The notes: generated by a model not told the origin, from the letters alone. Shown: positions 7,192 through 17,071, counted from the stretch's first letter. The stretch is 64,000 bases of DNA from Eggerthellaceae bacterium (GCA_009782605.1 WRIR01000008.1:1-64000), one strand, 5' to 3'. Made by a program: numbers and translations.

Positions 7192-10113
7192 TCAGGTGCG
7201 GGTGAATGTGCGGCGGTCGACGAGGGTTTTTTGCAGGGTTTCGTAGTTGAGCGTGCAGCCGAGCCCTGCCTCGTGGCTGCTCGGGTTCAGCACGACCCAT
7301 CCCCCCTCGACCTCGAAGGGCGGGTCGCAGATATCGCTGTCGAAATAGCGCGACGATGACGAGAGGTCCCCGGCAAGCGTGATGCCCGGCAGCGTCTCGA
7401 ACGCCGCGTGGAGGTACTTCGAGACGCCGGTGTCGTACATACCCCCCATCCAGGCCTCGACGCCCCGCTCACACATGTGGGCATAGGCATCAAGTGCGGG
7501 CGCCACCCCGCCGAATTTGGCTATCTTGAGCACATGGGAGCGCAGCGCGGGAAAGAAGAGGGCCTTCTCGAAAGCAGCCACGGTGGCGACGGACTCGTCA
7601 AGGAAGACCGTCGTCTTCAAGTCTTTCTGCAGCCGGGAAAGGCGCGCGAACAGGTCGGTCGGGCCCACCTTGGGCAGGCGGCCCGGGTCGATCGGCTCTT
7701 CGATGCCGCGGATACCCAGCTCGTCGAGGGCCTGGAGGCTGGCAAAGTCCCGCTCGGAATAGGACTGGTTCGCGTCAAGGGTAACAGTCAGGTCGGCAAA
7801 AGCGTCGCGGACGGCACGGACGCGAGCGAGATCGTCCCCCGGCTTTATCTTGAGCTTGACACGGGAATAGCCTTCTCCGACCGCCCCTGCAACCGCCTCA
7901 AGCGTCTTTGCGACCGACATGATGCCCAAAACCACCCCCGCAGGGACCTTAGCCGGGGAATGCCTGTCAGGGGAGCTTCCGGTGTGGCCGTCCTGCCCGC
8001 TGTTGCCAGCGGCTGCGCCGTCCTGCCCGCCGCACCCGCCGATCAGCTCCCACAGCGGCTTGCCGACTATCTTGCCGTACAAGTCCCAGAACGCCGGCTC
8101 AAGCGCGGCCTTTGCCATGGGGTAGGCGGCTGCCGGGCCGCACTCGTCAAAGCAGGCCGAGACTTCCCGGGGGTGGAGGTATACCTGATCGAGGACGAGG
8201 GGGATCAGGTGCTTCTCAAGTATCTGCACATCCATGTCAAGCGTCTCGGGGAGGTAGAAGTCCGTCGGGAAGGCGACACACTCGGCAAGCCCCGTGCGCC
8301 CCGCCCAGTCGATAACCTCGACAATGACCGACTCCCTGAAGCGCAAGGTGGCCTTCGCCGTCGTGACCGGCTCCTTGAACTGCTGCCGTATGCGGTAGAG
8401 CCTGACCTCGTGCACTTCCAGGCGCTCGTCGTAGCGCCCTTTGAGCACTACCCTGTCGGGCTTGCCCGCCGCGGTTCTCGGGAAGGCGTCCATCACACAG
8501 ATATGGTGTGGGCGGTAAATCTTGGCCAGGCGCGACTCAAGGCTCGTAGACACCCCGGCGGCGAAGGCCTGGAGGGAACAGGGGGGCTGCAGACCCGCCC
8601 CCGAAGCCTCCGAGGCTTCTGCGACACCCAGAGCTCCCGAGCCGTCCAGGACACCCGCAGCAGCACCCGCATCGTCTCCGTCCGCAGCGTCCGTGCCCCC
8701 TGCATTGCGCTCTAGCAGCGCGACCGGGCGTTTGCCCCAGGCCTCGTCATCCACGCCGAACACAAAGGCGGCAGACACCCCGGGTATCTTCTCAAGCTTC
8801 TCCTGTATCTCGGCCGGGTAGATGTTCTCCCCTCCAGAAACAAACATGTCGTTGATGCGTTCTTGGACCTTGATCTGCTGCTTTCGCATGGATGCCGTGT
8901 CGCCGGTCAGGAAGAAGCCGTCCACCGTAAAGGCGGCGTTCGTGTTGAGGTAGCCGCCGAATATGCCCGGGCCACGCACCGCCAGCTGACCGACACCCTT
9001 TTTGCCGGGCGAGATTATCTGAGCCTCGTAGCCGGGCAGGAGCGTGGTGGCACCCTGGTAGTCGGGGCCCGCGAAATCGGCCGCAATCAGGCTCGCCGTC
9101 TCGGTCATGCCGTAGCTCGCATAGACCCGGGCACCTGCGGCAGCCGCACGCTCAAGCGTCGCCGGGTTCGGGGTCGCCCCGCCCAACAGGACGCACTCAT
9201 AGCACTGCAGGCGCTGTGGCCTGTCGGCCGCAAGGAGGTCTTGCAGCATCTTGTCGACAACCGAGATATGCGTCGTGCCGTAGACCGTGGCATCGGCAAG
9301 CAAACGCTCGGCGTTGAAGGTGCGGTAGCAGATGAAGGGCGTGCCGCCCATGATGGAGCGGATGACGATCTGGAAGCCGCCCACATGGTAGAGCGGCAGG
9401 GCAAGCTGCCACATCCCCTGGCCCTGGATGCCCAGGGCAGCGTTGAAGGCAACAGCCGAACCGGCCAGGTTTTCCCAAGTGAGCGCCGCCGCCTTGGGTC
9501 GGCCGGAGCTGCCGGAGGTGAAAAGCACCAGAGCAGGAGCCCTCTTGTCAAAGAAGGCCGCGCTCTGTTCAAGCCGGTGGAATATCTCGCTTCGTTCGCG
9601 GGATACCGAAAGTTGCAGGTCGGCCTCGCCTTTCCGGAAGCGCACGCGCTTTTCCCGCCCCTTTTCGCGCTCCTGGTCGCGATCCTTCTCGCGTTCCCAC
9701 GCCGAGGACACCCTCCCCTTTCCGTCCGCCCTCAAAAAATGGGCTTTTGCAAGCAGGTGTTCGGCGTATTGCTCGGTAAGGTGGGTGACGAGGCGGATGC
9801 TGCGCAGGGACCTCAGCTCTATGAGGCGCGTCCCCTTCTCCTCTTCGGTAAGGCGGTTGTTGAGCGCCACGAGCGTGAAGCCCCCGTAGGCGGCAGCAAG
9901 CACCAGGAAGATGAAAGCGGGGCAGTTCGCCATGTCGACCGAGACATAGCTGTTGCGGGTGACCCCTTTTTCCTGGAGCTGGAAGGCCAACGCCGCAGCA
10001 TGGGCGCGGACATCCTCGAAGGAATAGTCGGACGTGCGGCCGTCGTCGTCGACGAAATAGAAGCACGGGCTTTGTGGGCGCTGCCGTACCAGCCGTTCAA
10101 ACTCAGCAAGCAT
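7192..10113 (-). CDS. menE-menC: MenE-MenC fusion: o-succinylbenzoate-CoA ligase plus o-succinylbenzoate synthase
   Basis: 973 residues with two menaquinone enzymes in one chain. Residues 1 to about 590 are an acyl-adenylate ligase: the AMP-binding loop LFTSGSSGRPKAAA, then YASYGMTETASL, then DMFVSGGENIYPAEI and the C-terminal lysine region TAAGKPDRV. Residues about 600-970 belong to the enolase superfamily (MenC): VKLKIKPGDDL, TLDANQSY, GIEEPIDP and FLDESV carry the expected lysine and metal ligands. MenC dehydrates SHCHC to o-succinylbenzoate and MenE activates it with CoA, so consecutive steps are fused, but in reverse order along the chain. A charged insert (about residues 138-165, rich in Glu, Lys and Arg) interrupts the ligase half. 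It starts 32 bp after menB and ends the men operon. Confidence 0.92.
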   Translation of the reverse strand: MLAEFERLVRQRPQSPCFYFVDDDGRTSDYSFEDVRAHAAALAFQLQEKGVTRNSYVSVDMANCPAFIFLVLAAAYGGFTLVALNNRLTEEEKGTRLIELRSLRSIRLVTHLTEQYAEHLLAKAHFLRADGKGRVSSAWEREKDRDQEREKGREKRVRFRKGEADLQLSVSRERSEIFHRLEQSAAFFDKRAPALVLFTSGSSGRPKAAALTWENLAGSAVAFNAALGIQGQGMWQLALPLYHVGGFQIVIRSIMGGTPFICYRTFNAERLLADATVYGTTHISVVDKMLQDLLAADRPQRLQCYECVLLGGATPNPATLERAAAAGARVYASYGMTETASLIAADFAGPDYQGATTLLPGYEAQIISPGKKGVGQLAVRGPGIFGGYLNTNAAFTVDGFFLTGDTASMRKQQIKVQERINDMFVSGGENIYPAEIQEKLEKIPGVSAAFVFGVDDEAWGKRPVALLERNAGGTDAADGDDAGAAAGVLDGSGALGVAEASEASGAGLQPPCSLQAFAAGVSTSLESRLAKIYRPHHICVMDAFPRTAAGKPDRVVLKGRYDERLEVHEVRLYRIRQQFKEPVTTAKATLRFRESVIVEVIDWAGRTGLAECVAFPTDFYLPETLDMDVQILEKHLIPLVLDQVYLHPREVSACFDECGPAAAYPMAKAALEPAFWDLYGKIVGKPLWELIGGCGGQDGAAAGNSGQDGHTGSSPDRHSPAKVPAGVVLGIMSVAKTLEAVAGAVGEGYSRVKLKIKPGDDLARVRAVRDAFADLTVTLDANQSYSERDFASLQALDELGIRGIEEPIDPGRLPKVGPTDLFARLSRLQKDLKTTVFLDESVATVAAFEKALFFPALRSHVLKIAKFGGVAPALDAYAHMCERGVEAWMGGMYDTGVSKYLHAAFETLPGITLAGDLSSSSRYFDSDICDPPFEVEGGWVVLNPSSHEAGLGCTLNYETLQKTLVDRRTFTRT

Positions 10114-10145
10114 GCCTGGATCTCCCTTCTGCGCCGCGTCTCACT

Positions 10146-10985
10146 TTAGGGGAACTTGGGGAAGCGGCCGAAATCAGGCTGCCGCTTCTCCTTGAAGGCA
10201 TCGCGCCCCTCCCGTGCCTCCTCAGTCGTGTAATAGAGAAGTGTCGCGTCGCCGCCGAGCTGCTGGATGCCCGCAAGCCCGTCGGTCGCCGCGTTGAAGG
10301 ATGCCTTCATGAACCTCAGCGCCGTCGGCGACAGGGCCAACATCTCTTGTGCCCAGGCGACGCACTCGGCCTCAAGCTCCCCGAAGGGAACCACTTTGTT
10401 GACCATGCCCATCTCCCGGGCCTCTTCTGCGGAATACTGCCTGCACAGATACCATATCTCCCGGGCCTTCTTCTGCCCGACAACAGCCGCAAGGTACCCG
10501 GCCCCATAGCCAGCATCGAAGCTGCCGACGCGCGGGCCCGTCTGCCCGAACCGCGCCGTCTCGGCCGCGAGCGACAGGTCGCACAGCAGGTGGAGAACGT
10601 GCCCGCCGCCGATAGCGTAGCCGTTCACCATGGCGATAACCGGCTTGGGGACAACGCGGATCAGGCGCTGTAGGTCAAGGACGTTGAGGCGGGGGATGTT
10701 GTCTTGGCCGACGTAGCCGCCCACGCCGCGGACGCTCTGGTCGCCGCCGGAGCAAAACGCCTGGTCTTCCGGGCTCCCGTCGTGGTTGGCCCCGGTGAAG
10801 ACGATAACCCCGATAGAGGCGTCGTCGCGGGCGATACTGAAGGCGTCGAAGAGCTCGGTCACGGTGAGCGGCGTGAAGGCATTGCGGCGTTCAGGGCGGT
10901 TGATGCTGATCTTGGCGATGCCCTGGAAGGTCTCGTACACGACCTCCTGGTATGTCTTTCCCGGCTCCCACGCAACAGCGGCCAT
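10146..10985 (-). CDS. menB: 1,4-dihydroxy-2-naphthoyl-CoA synthase
   Basis: 279 residues of the crotonase fold. MenB hallmarks are visible: NRPERRNAF near residue 30, the oxyanion-hole stretch [17 protein letters not shown] and the C-terminal [10 protein letters not shown], which closes the active site in this family. It cyclises o-succinylbenzoyl-CoA to DHNA-CoA. It sits between menH and menEC on the minus strand, in pathway context. Confidence 0.95.
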   Translation of the reverse strand: MAAVAWEPGKTYQEVVYETFQGIAKISINRPERRNAFTPLTVTELFDAFSIARDDASIGVIVFTGANHDGSPEDQAFCSGGDQSVRGVGGYVGQDNIPRLNVLDLQRLIRVVPKPVIAMVNGYAIGGGHVLHLLCDLSLAAETARFGQTGPRVGSFDAGYGAGYLAAVVGQKKAREIWYLCRQYSAEEAREMGMVNKVVPFGELEAECVAWAQEMLALSPTALRFMKASFNAATDGLAGIQQLGGDATLLYYTTEEAREGRDAFKEKRQPDFGRFPKFP

Positions 10986-11078
10986 GTCCCCATCCTTTCG
11001 CTTTGGCCCGCCCGTGCCCGCAGGTTCGCGGCGGCCACGGCACTAGGCCTCGTAATACTCCCTCAAGATATAGTAGCC

Positions 11079-11912
11079 TTACTTGGCGCCCTGTGCGTGC
11101 AAAGGCGACGATTCCAAGAACTTCTTCACGTGGCGGATATAGGGCTTCGGGGCCTCAAGGTGTGCGTTGTGCCCCGTGTCGAGCAGGACGGAGGCGATGC
11201 CTTCCCGTTGAAGGCCCTCGGCAATGCCGCGGTAGCGCCGGTCGTGGATGCCCGCGATATAGAGCACCCCCATCGGCAGGGCCACGACCTCATGCGAAAG
11301 GTCGGGCATGGCATGCTGGCCCGCCCCCCTCACCATGAGGGCGAGGGCACGCGGGTCGTTCGCCACGCGGGTCGCCCGTATCCTTGCCTGCAGGTCGGCA
11401 GGCAGGCCCTTTTGGGTGTCGAAGAGGGGCTGCCCTTCCCAGAAGTCCGCAAAGGCCTCGTTATCGCCCTCCTGCAGCAAGGCGACAGTCTCCCGGTCGC
11501 GCTTGAGCATGGCCTGGCGCTGTTCTTCGGTCGCAGGGCCAAGGCCCGTGCTTTCCAAGACGAGGGAGGCAACCCGGCAAGGCTGCGCACAGGCGAACAA
11601 AAGCGCGACGCGCCCGCCCATTGAATAGCCGACGAAGTCCGCGCGGTCGGCCTGCAGCCATCCCAGCAGGGCCGCGAGCATATCGAGCAGGGCGGCCGGG
11701 TCGTAGGCGGCCGGGTCGCCGGGCCGGTCGCTCCTGCCGTGGCCGACGAGGTCGGGGGCAACCACGTAGCGGCCCTGGGCAAGGCTGGGGGCGACCCTTT
11801 CCCAGGTCGACGATGTCTCAGAGAAGCCGTGAAGCAAAACGAGCGGGGGGTCTTGTGCCTCCCCCCACTCGGACACGTGGTAGCAGACGCCCTTATGCGA
11901 GAATCTCGCCAT
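11079..11912 (-). CDS. menH: SHCHC synthase, alpha/beta hydrolase (MenH)
   Basis: 277 residues with the alpha/beta-hydrolase pattern: VLLHGFSETSSTW near the N-terminus, DLVGHGRSDRP, the nucleophile elbow GYSMGGR and a C-terminal DTGHNAHLE histidine. In this operon it should remove pyruvate from SEPHCHC to give SHCHC. The start is the ATG at 11912 that overlaps the menD 3' end by 20 bp; a longer frame from 12065 lies wholly inside menD. The reaction is assigned from context plus fold, because hydrolases of this type are hard to tell apart by motif. Confidence 0.88.
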   Translation of the reverse strand: MARFSHKGVCYHVSEWGEAQDPPLVLLHGFSETSSTWERVAPSLAQGRYVVAPDLVGHGRSDRPGDPAAYDPAALLDMLAALLGWLQADRADFVGYSMGGRVALLFACAQPCRVASLVLESTGLGPATEEQRQAMLKRDRETVALLQEGDNEAFADFWEGQPLFDTQKGLPADLQARIRATRVANDPRALALMVRGAGQHAMPDLSHEVVALPMGVLYIAGIHDRRYRGIAEGLQREGIASVLLDTGHNAHLEAPKPYIRHVKKFLESSPLHAQGAK

Positions 11913-13791
11913 AGTAGTCTTTGAGCTTTCCCGGCTCGACCATGACCTCGACCAGGTGCAGCCCGGGATTCCCGCACGAGGCGCGGTAGGCGGCCTCGAA
12001 CTCGGCAAGCGTCTCCACGCGCGTGAAGGGGATGTCGAAACCGGCCGCCACCTGGGACAGGTCAACCTGCTGGGGCGTGGTGAAAAGCCGCTCGAAGTAG
12101 GGGTCGTCAGAGCTTTGGGGCAGCAGGTCGAAGATGGCCCCGCCCTGGTTGTTCAAGACGACCGCCACGATGCCCGGGCCGGACCCTTCCGAAGCCTGCC
12201 CTTTTCGCCCCCTGCCTTCGGCGGCGCTGCGCGTCTTGCACAAAAGCTCGCGTTGGAGCATGAGGGCGCTCAAGTCGTGCAAAAATGCCAGGTCACCCGT
12301 CAGAAGCGTCGTCTGCCCATAGGCCTGTGCGGCTCCGAGGGCCGAGGAAAGGGTGCCGTCGATGCCGCTCAAGCCCCGGTTGCAGAGCAGGTCGATGTGC
12401 TTGGCGGTTTTCAGGTAGAAGGTGTCGATGAGCCGTATTGCCAGCGAGTTGGCCGCGAAGAGGCAGGAGCCTTCGGGGGCTATCTCCATCAGGCGGCGGA
12501 CGAAGGCCCCTTCAAAGCCGCTCTCGAAGTCGGAGTCCTCGATGATACGCCATGCCTCAGCGTCGTTGCGGGTGATCCAGGTTTTGGCATACTTCTTTTG
12601 GGCTGGCCAAGCCTTGTCTTTCCGCGTGTCGGCAAGGCCCGCGGCGGCGGTGCCCGACAGGCCCGCATACGCACAGAAGGCCTCGACGAAGGCCCGTGGC
12701 GTCGTGGGCACGTACACGTCGGTGGCCGCGTTGAAGTCGCGTGTCTCGCAGGCATCAACGACAATCTGTATGTGGTCGGTCGCGGCTATCCTCTTGGAGC
12801 AGGACTTCGACACGGGGTAGCGCCCGAAGCGGATGAGCACCTCGAACCCGAGCTCTTCCAGGTCGGCGCTTGCAAAGGCCTTGTCGTAGTTGTCGATGAC
12901 AAGCGTGTCGGGGACGCTGCGCAGGTTGCTGAGCGGGTCTGCCAAGAGCGGCAACTGGTAGGCGCGCGCCCAATCGAGCAGGCAAGCCGTCTCTTCCCGC
13001 TGTGTGAAGGTGCCCTCCCCGCAGCAGACGAGGGTGCGCTTGCCGTCCATGATGCGCAGGATTGCCTCGATGGCCTCTGCGCCCGGCTTCGAGCAGGCGG
13101 GGAGGAAGCCGCCCTCGAAGGAGGTGTCCCCCAACGACACGGGCGAAGCGGCAAGCATACCCCTTCCTTGTGTGAACAGGCCCTTCGCCTGCAAATCCGG
13201 CTTCAGGGGCTCATCAAAGGGGAAGTTCAGATGTACCGGCCCGGCATTGCTGATACAGCCGTACCACAGCTCGCCGTTGTCGCCTTGGGCAGCTTCCGAG
13301 CCCACGGCCTTCGCAAAGGCCACCAGCGCCATCTGGCGAGCGAAGGCCACCGCTTCGGGGCCTGCCCCCGGCAGGGGCATCTGCTGGAAGTGGCGCACGT
13401 GGTCGCCGTACAGCTTCACCTGGTCGCAGGTCTGGGGGGCGCCAAGGCCCTGCAGGCGGGGCGGCCGGTCTGCCGTCAGCACGATGAGCGGCACGCGGGA
13501 GGCCTCGGCCTCGAGGATCGCGGGATAGTAGTTCGCCGCCGCCGTGCCCGAGGTGCAGACGAGCGCCACCGGGCGGCCGGTAGCCTTCGCCAGGCCGAGC
13601 GCGAAGAAGGCTGCGCCCCGCTCGTCGATGTCCACGAACAGCCTCAGGCCGCTCTCATGGGCGACCAGGGAAAGCGGCGTCGAGCGCGAACCGGGGCTCA
13701 CGACCACGTCACGCACGCCGCAGCGCATCATTTCGTCGATGAACGCCGAAACGAACAGGGCCGACTCTAGGGGGACACTACTTTTTTCCAT
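11893..13791 (-). CDS. menD: SEPHCHC synthase, ThDP enzyme (MenD)
   Basis: 632 residues, a thiamine-diphosphate enzyme that joins isochorismate and 2-oxoglutarate. Visible features are the MenD N-terminal motif VVVSPGSRSTPLSL, the ThDP glutamate region DERGAAFFALG, TSGTAAANYYPA and the C-terminal metal/ThDP segment LTGDLAFLHD with VVLNNQGG. The start at 13791 was chosen because GGAGGTAG precedes it and it overlaps the menF stop by 14 bp. That overlap suggests translational coupling. Confidence 0.95.
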   Translation of the reverse strand: MEKSSVPLESALFVSAFIDEMMRCGVRDVVVSPGSRSTPLSLVAHESGLRLFVDIDERGAAFFALGLAKATGRPVALVCTSGTAAANYYPAILEAEASRVPLIVLTADRPPRLQGLGAPQTCDQVKLYGDHVRHFQQMPLPGAGPEAVAFARQMALVAFAKAVGSEAAQGDNGELWYGCISNAGPVHLNFPFDEPLKPDLQAKGLFTQGRGMLAASPVSLGDTSFEGGFLPACSKPGAEAIEAILRIMDGKRTLVCCGEGTFTQREETACLLDWARAYQLPLLADPLSNLRSVPDTLVIDNYDKAFASADLEELGFEVLIRFGRYPVSKSCSKRIAATDHIQIVVDACETRDFNAATDVYVPTTPRAFVEAFCAYAGLSGTAAAGLADTRKDKAWPAQKKYAKTWITRNDAEAWRIIEDSDFESGFEGAFVRRLMEIAPEGSCLFAANSLAIRLIDTFYLKTAKHIDLLCNRGLSGIDGTLSSALGAAQAYGQTTLLTGDLAFLHDLSALMLQRELLCKTRSAAEGRGRKGQASEGSGPGIVAVVLNNQGGAIFDLLPQSSDDPYFERLFTTPQQVDLSQVAAGFDIPFTRVETLAEFEAAYRASCGNPGLHLVEVMVEPGKLKDYYGEILA

Positions 13792-15058
13792 AACTACCTC
13801 CAGTCTCGTTTCTACCGTCGAAAGCACTCAGAATGGTCTTGAGCTTCATGTCTGTCTCGTCGTATTCCGCATCTGCCTCGCTGTCTGCCACAATACCACA
13901 GCCGGCATACAGCCACCCCATTTCGCCGTCGAAAACACCGGTGCGTAAGCCAACGGAAAACTCGCCGTCACCCGCCGCGTCCATATAGCCGCAGGGGCCT
14001 CCGAAAAAGCCGCGGTTGTAGCCCTCTATCTGGCGGATCAGCATAAGCGCCTCGCCGACCGGCGTGCCGGCGAGGGCCGGGGTCGGATGCAGCTGCTTCA
14101 CGAGGCCGTTGAGGCTGACGCCCTCCATCACCTGGGCAAAGGCAGGGGTGTAGAGGTGCTGCACATGTTGGAGCGCCAGTATCTCGGGCTGGAGGGCTAT
14201 CCTCACCCCGTGGCAGTTGCGCCGAAATACCTCGCGGATGAAATCGACCACGAAGGCGTGCTCCCGCAGGTTCTTCTCGTCGCACAGGAGTCGTTCGGCC
14301 AGCCGGGCGCGCTCGGCCTTGGAGCCCCCCGCCCCCGTCGTCCCCGCAAGGCACATGCCCTCGACCTCCAAGCCGCGCTTGCGCACCAAGAGCTCCGGCG
14401 TGCAGCCGCAGAAGAACACGTCGCCGTAGCGGTAGAGCAGAACCGTGCCACGCGACGGGCCGTCTATGAGGTTGACCAGCAGGTCCTTCGAGGAAAAAGG
14501 GTGGGCGACGACAAGCCTCACCCGGCGCGAGAGCACGACCTTTTCCACACGGCCCACCTCGATTGCGGCAAGGCCGGCCGACACCGCCTCGTTCCAGCCT
14601 GCCCGGGAGTCAGCCTCAAGGCTGTAGGTTATCTCGGTGCGCACGCGCTCAGGCGCGCACGACACCTGCCGGGCGAAGCGCTCGACCCGTCCTGCATAGA
14701 CCGGCCCCAGGGAGTTGGTCTGCAGGAAGCTCCCCCGCCCGTTCTCGATGAGCACCACTTCGGGAAGGAGCAGCCTCAGGCGCGGGAAGGCCTGGGTCAA
14801 ATCGTCGGGCGGCAGGGGGTTTTCCGCATCGAAGCGGTTGAAGGAGAAGAAGACCGGCTCTTCGGCAGCCTCGCCCTGCAAGACGCTCTCGACCTCGTGG
14901 AGCGACCGCAGCGCGATACAGCGTCCCAGCCCCATGAAACGGGTCTTGTGGTGCTTGTCGTAGTAGACGAACTGGTCGGTGAAGCCCTTCTGGAGCACGC
15001 AGAAGGCATCGACGATATCTGCCTGGATAGCCTGGGTGTAGGAGAATACCTTGGTCAT
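13778..15058 (-). CDS. menF: Isochorismate synthase (MenF)
   Basis: 426 residues of the chorismate-binding family. The C-terminal half carries GCTPELLVRKRG, LAGTTGAGG (in place of the usual IAGTRPRG), LHPTPALAGTP and GFFGGPCGYMD, which form the active site of isochorismate and anthranilate synthases. It channels chorismate into menaquinone. First gene of the men operon. The 33-bp gap to the ACT gene upstream is short, so the promoter may be further upstream. Confidence 0.93.
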   Translation of the reverse strand: MTKVFSYTQAIQADIVDAFCVLQKGFTDQFVYYDKHHKTRFMGLGRCIALRSLHEVESVLQGEAAEEPVFFSFNRFDAENPLPPDDLTQAFPRLRLLLPEVVLIENGRGSFLQTNSLGPVYAGRVERFARQVSCAPERVRTEITYSLEADSRAGWNEAVSAGLAAIEVGRVEKVVLSRRVRLVVAHPFSSKDLLVNLIDGPSRGTVLLYRYGDVFFCGCTPELLVRKRGLEVEGMCLAGTTGAGGSKAERARLAERLLCDEKNLREHAFVVDFIREVFRRNCHGVRIALQPEILALQHVQHLYTPAFAQVMEGVSLNGLVKQLHPTPALAGTPVGEALMLIRQIEGYNRGFFGGPCGYMDAAGDGEFSVGLRTGVFDGEMGWLYAGCGIVADSEADAEYDETDMKLKTILSAFDGRNETGGSYGKK

Positions 15059-15091
15059 GGCGCCTTCCTTACAGGTTTTGGGGGGAGGCCG

Positions 15092-15364
15092 CTATACCTT
15101 GTACATGTACTGGAACACGTCTTCACGCTGCATGATGACCTGCATGCCAATCTCTTCGCCAACGGCGCTGAGGCTTTCTTGCACCGTGTTGAAATCGGCC
15201 ACCTCCGGGTCGAGGGTCACGAGCATGGTCATTGAGAAGATCTGGTTGTTGAGGATGGTCTGGTTGATGTCGTCGATGTTGGCCCCGTTTTCCGCAAGGG
15301 CCTTCGACACCGCCGCCACCACGCCGCTTCTGTCTTTTCCAAGGACTGAGATGACACACTTCAT
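15092..15364 (-). CDS. ACT-domain regulatory protein (UPF0237-like)
   Basis: 90 residues consisting almost entirely of one ACT domain: VISVLGKDRSGVVAAVSKAL at the N-terminus, then GANIDDINQTIL and a second beta-alpha-beta unit. Free-standing ACT proteins of this type usually bind an amino acid or similar effector. The target is unknown. The start at 15364 is preceded by AAAGGAAG; a longer frame from 15418 adds only residues unlike the family. It sits between folE and menF on the same strand and may be co-transcribed with either. Confidence 0.85.
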   Translation of the reverse strand: MKCVISVLGKDRSGVVAAVSKALAENGANIDDINQTILNNQIFSMTMLVTLDPEVADFNTVQESLSAVGEEIGMQVIMQREDVFQYMYKV

Positions 15365-15458
15365 CAGGCTTCCTTTCATGGTGTAGGTCGAAAAGGCATC
15401 GGGGCGGTTTTTGCGCAAGCCCCTCTAGCACGTGAAGAACCGTCCCCCATGCCTTGTG

Positions 15459-16022
15459 CTAGCGGTTGAGCATGAGCGAAAGCGCCTCGGTGCGCGTCGC
15501 CTGGTTGCGCTTGAAGAGGCCCCGCACCGCGCTCGTGGTGGTCTTCGAGCCCGGCTTCTTGACGCCGCGCATGCTCATGCACATATGCTCGGCCTCCATC
15601 ACGACGATGACCCCCTGCGGCTCAAGCTGCTCGACCAGCATGTCGGCAATCTGCGAGGTCAGGCGCTCCTGCACCTGCGGGCGCCGCGAATAGACGTCGA
15701 CCAGCCGCGCCAACTTCGAGAGGCCGCAGATGCGCCCGTCCACGCGCGGGATGTAGGCCACGTGCGCCAGGCCGAAGAAGGGGACCAGGTGGTGCTCGCA
15801 CACGGAATAGAAGGGAATGTCACGCACGAGGATCATCTCTTCGTGGTGCTCGTCAAAGGTAAGCTCGAAGTGCTGCCGCGGGTCCTCGCCCATGCCGGAG
15901 AATATCTCCTCGTACATCTTCGCCACACGGTGGGGGGTCTTCGCCAGCCCCTCGCGGTCGGGGTCTTCCCCGATGCCCTCAAGGATAAGCCTCACGCCCT
16001 GTTCGATCTTTTCTCTGTCCAT
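15459..16022 (-). CDS. folE: GTP cyclohydrolase I
   Basis: 187 residues with the type I GTP cyclohydrolase signatures: [10 protein letters not shown] (zinc and catalytic His/Cys), [19 protein letters not shown] and [11 protein letters not shown]. It converts GTP to dihydroneopterin triphosphate, the entry to folate. The ATG at 16022 was preferred over 16040 because GGACGGGAG lies directly before it. No other folate gene is in the window. Confidence 0.95.
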   Translation of the reverse strand: MDREKIEQGVRLILEGIGEDPDREGLAKTPHRVAKMYEEIFSGMGEDPRQHFELTFDEHHEEMILVRDIPFYSVCEHHLVPFFGLAHVAYIPRVDGRICGLSKLARLVDVYSRRPQVQERLTSQIADMLVEQLEPQGVIVVMEAEHMCMSMRGVKKPGSKTTTSAVRGLFKRNQATRTEALSLMLNR

Positions 16023-16096
16023 ACTCTCCCGTCCTGTCATAGGCCCTCATCATATCATGAATCCGCAAAAGCACACCCGTGCTTTTTGCCTCCCCG

Positions 16097-16222
16097 GTCC
16101 ACACCAGTCAGCGAGGGTTTCTCAGGTGCCACAGATTGGCGTGATGCGAGGACGAAGCGTACTTGAGTACGTGAGTCCGAGCCAGAGCGCCAAGATGGGG
16201 TGCCTGAGGAAGCCGCAGCGTC
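16097..16222 (-). repeat. Structured dispersed repeat, copy B
   Basis: The same ends as copy A, but the paired parts differ and still pair: outer stem CTCAGG with CCTGAG, second stem TTGGCG with CGCCAA, a further stem GGAC with GTCC, and the conserved apical CGTAC/GTACG hairpin. It lies between exoA and folE, just after the hairpin at the exoA stop, on the transcribed strand of both genes. Because the stem sequences changed on both sides together, copy B is the best evidence that the fold is selected. Confidence 0.8.
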
Positions 16223-16224
16223 AG

Positions 16225-16256
16225 GGAGCTGGGCTGATAAAAATCAGCCCAGCTCC
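16225..16256 (-). terminator. 14-bp hairpin overlapping the exoA stop codon
   Basis: GGAGCTGGGCTGAT, a 4-nt loop, then its perfect complement. On the minus strand the loop is TTTT and the first arm contains the last codons and the TGA of exoA. No T-run follows, so it may protect the 3' end rather than terminate. Confidence 0.55.
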
Positions 16257-17044
16257 AAAGCAACGGGGCAGTGGTCACTGCCCATTATCTCGCTGTAGAT
16301 GGAGGCTGCCTCGATGCGGGGCGCCAGGGCGTCGCTCACGAGGAAGTAGTCGATGCGCCATCCGGCGTTGTTGGCGCGGGCGTTCGACCGATAGCTCCAC
16401 CAGGAGTAGGCGCCGGTGCGGTCAGGATAGAGGTGGCGGAAGGTGTCGGTGAAGCCGGCGTCCACCAGCCTGGTGAACTTCTCGCGCTCCTCGTCTGAGA
16501 AGCCGGCCTTGCCGCGGTTCGGGCCGGGGTTCTTCAGGTCGATCTCGTGGTGGGCGACGTTGAAGTCCCCGCACATCACGACCGGCTTCGGGTCGGAGGG
16601 CTTCGCTTCCGGGAAGGCGGGGAACCCCTGCCCGATGCCTTTCTCAAGCCCCTGGCAAAAACCCCTGAACGCGTCGTCCCACTCCATGCGGTGGTCGAGG
16701 CGTGCCAGCTCGGGCTGCGCGTTGGGCGTGTACACGTCAACGAACCAGAGCTCCGGGAACTCAAGGGCACAGATGCGGCCCTCCCTGTCGAGGTGGGGCA
16801 CCCCGAGGCCGTGGAGCACCTGCAGGGGCTCGTGCTTCGAGAATACCGCCGTGCCGGAATAGCCCTTCTTCTCGGCGTAGCTCCAGTAGTCGTGATAGCC
16901 CGGCAGGTCAAGCTCGACCTGCCCAGCCTGCAACTTCGTTTCCTGCAGGGCAAAGACATCGGCATTAAGCGCGAAGAAGCTCTCCTCGAAGCCCTTGTTG
17001 AGCGTCGCCCGAAGCCCGTTGACGTTCCACGATACAAACCGCAT
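16244..17044 (-). CDS. exoA: Exodeoxyribonuclease III / AP endonuclease
   Basis: 266 residues of the exonuclease-endonuclease-phosphatase family. It starts RFVSWNVNGLRA, then has LQETKLQ (metal Glu), the active-site stretch CGDFNVAHHEIDL, WWSYR, RIDYFLVS and the terminal GSDHCPV histidine. It repairs abasic sites in DNA. Transcribed alone: the cydAB terminator lies upstream and the structured repeat downstream. Confidence 0.95.
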   Translation of the reverse strand: MRFVSWNVNGLRATLNKGFEESFFALNADVFALQETKLQAGQVELDLPGYHDYWSYAEKKGYSGTAVFSKHEPLQVLHGLGVPHLDREGRICALEFPELWFVDVYTPNAQPELARLDHRMEWDDAFRGFCQGLEKGIGQGFPAFPEAKPSDPKPVVMCGDFNVAHHEIDLKNPGPNRGKAGFSDEEREKFTRLVDAGFTDTFRHLYPDRTGAYSWWSYRSNARANNAGWRIDYFLVSDALAPRIEAASIYSEIMGSDHCPVALELG

Positions 17045-17071
17045 ACATGCTCCTTCAATCCTAGGGGTCCA

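Noticed and set aside
11956..13770. A 604-codon plus-strand frame opposite menD
   Set aside because: Shadow of menD; no domain, composition typical of antisense frames in GC-rich DNA.
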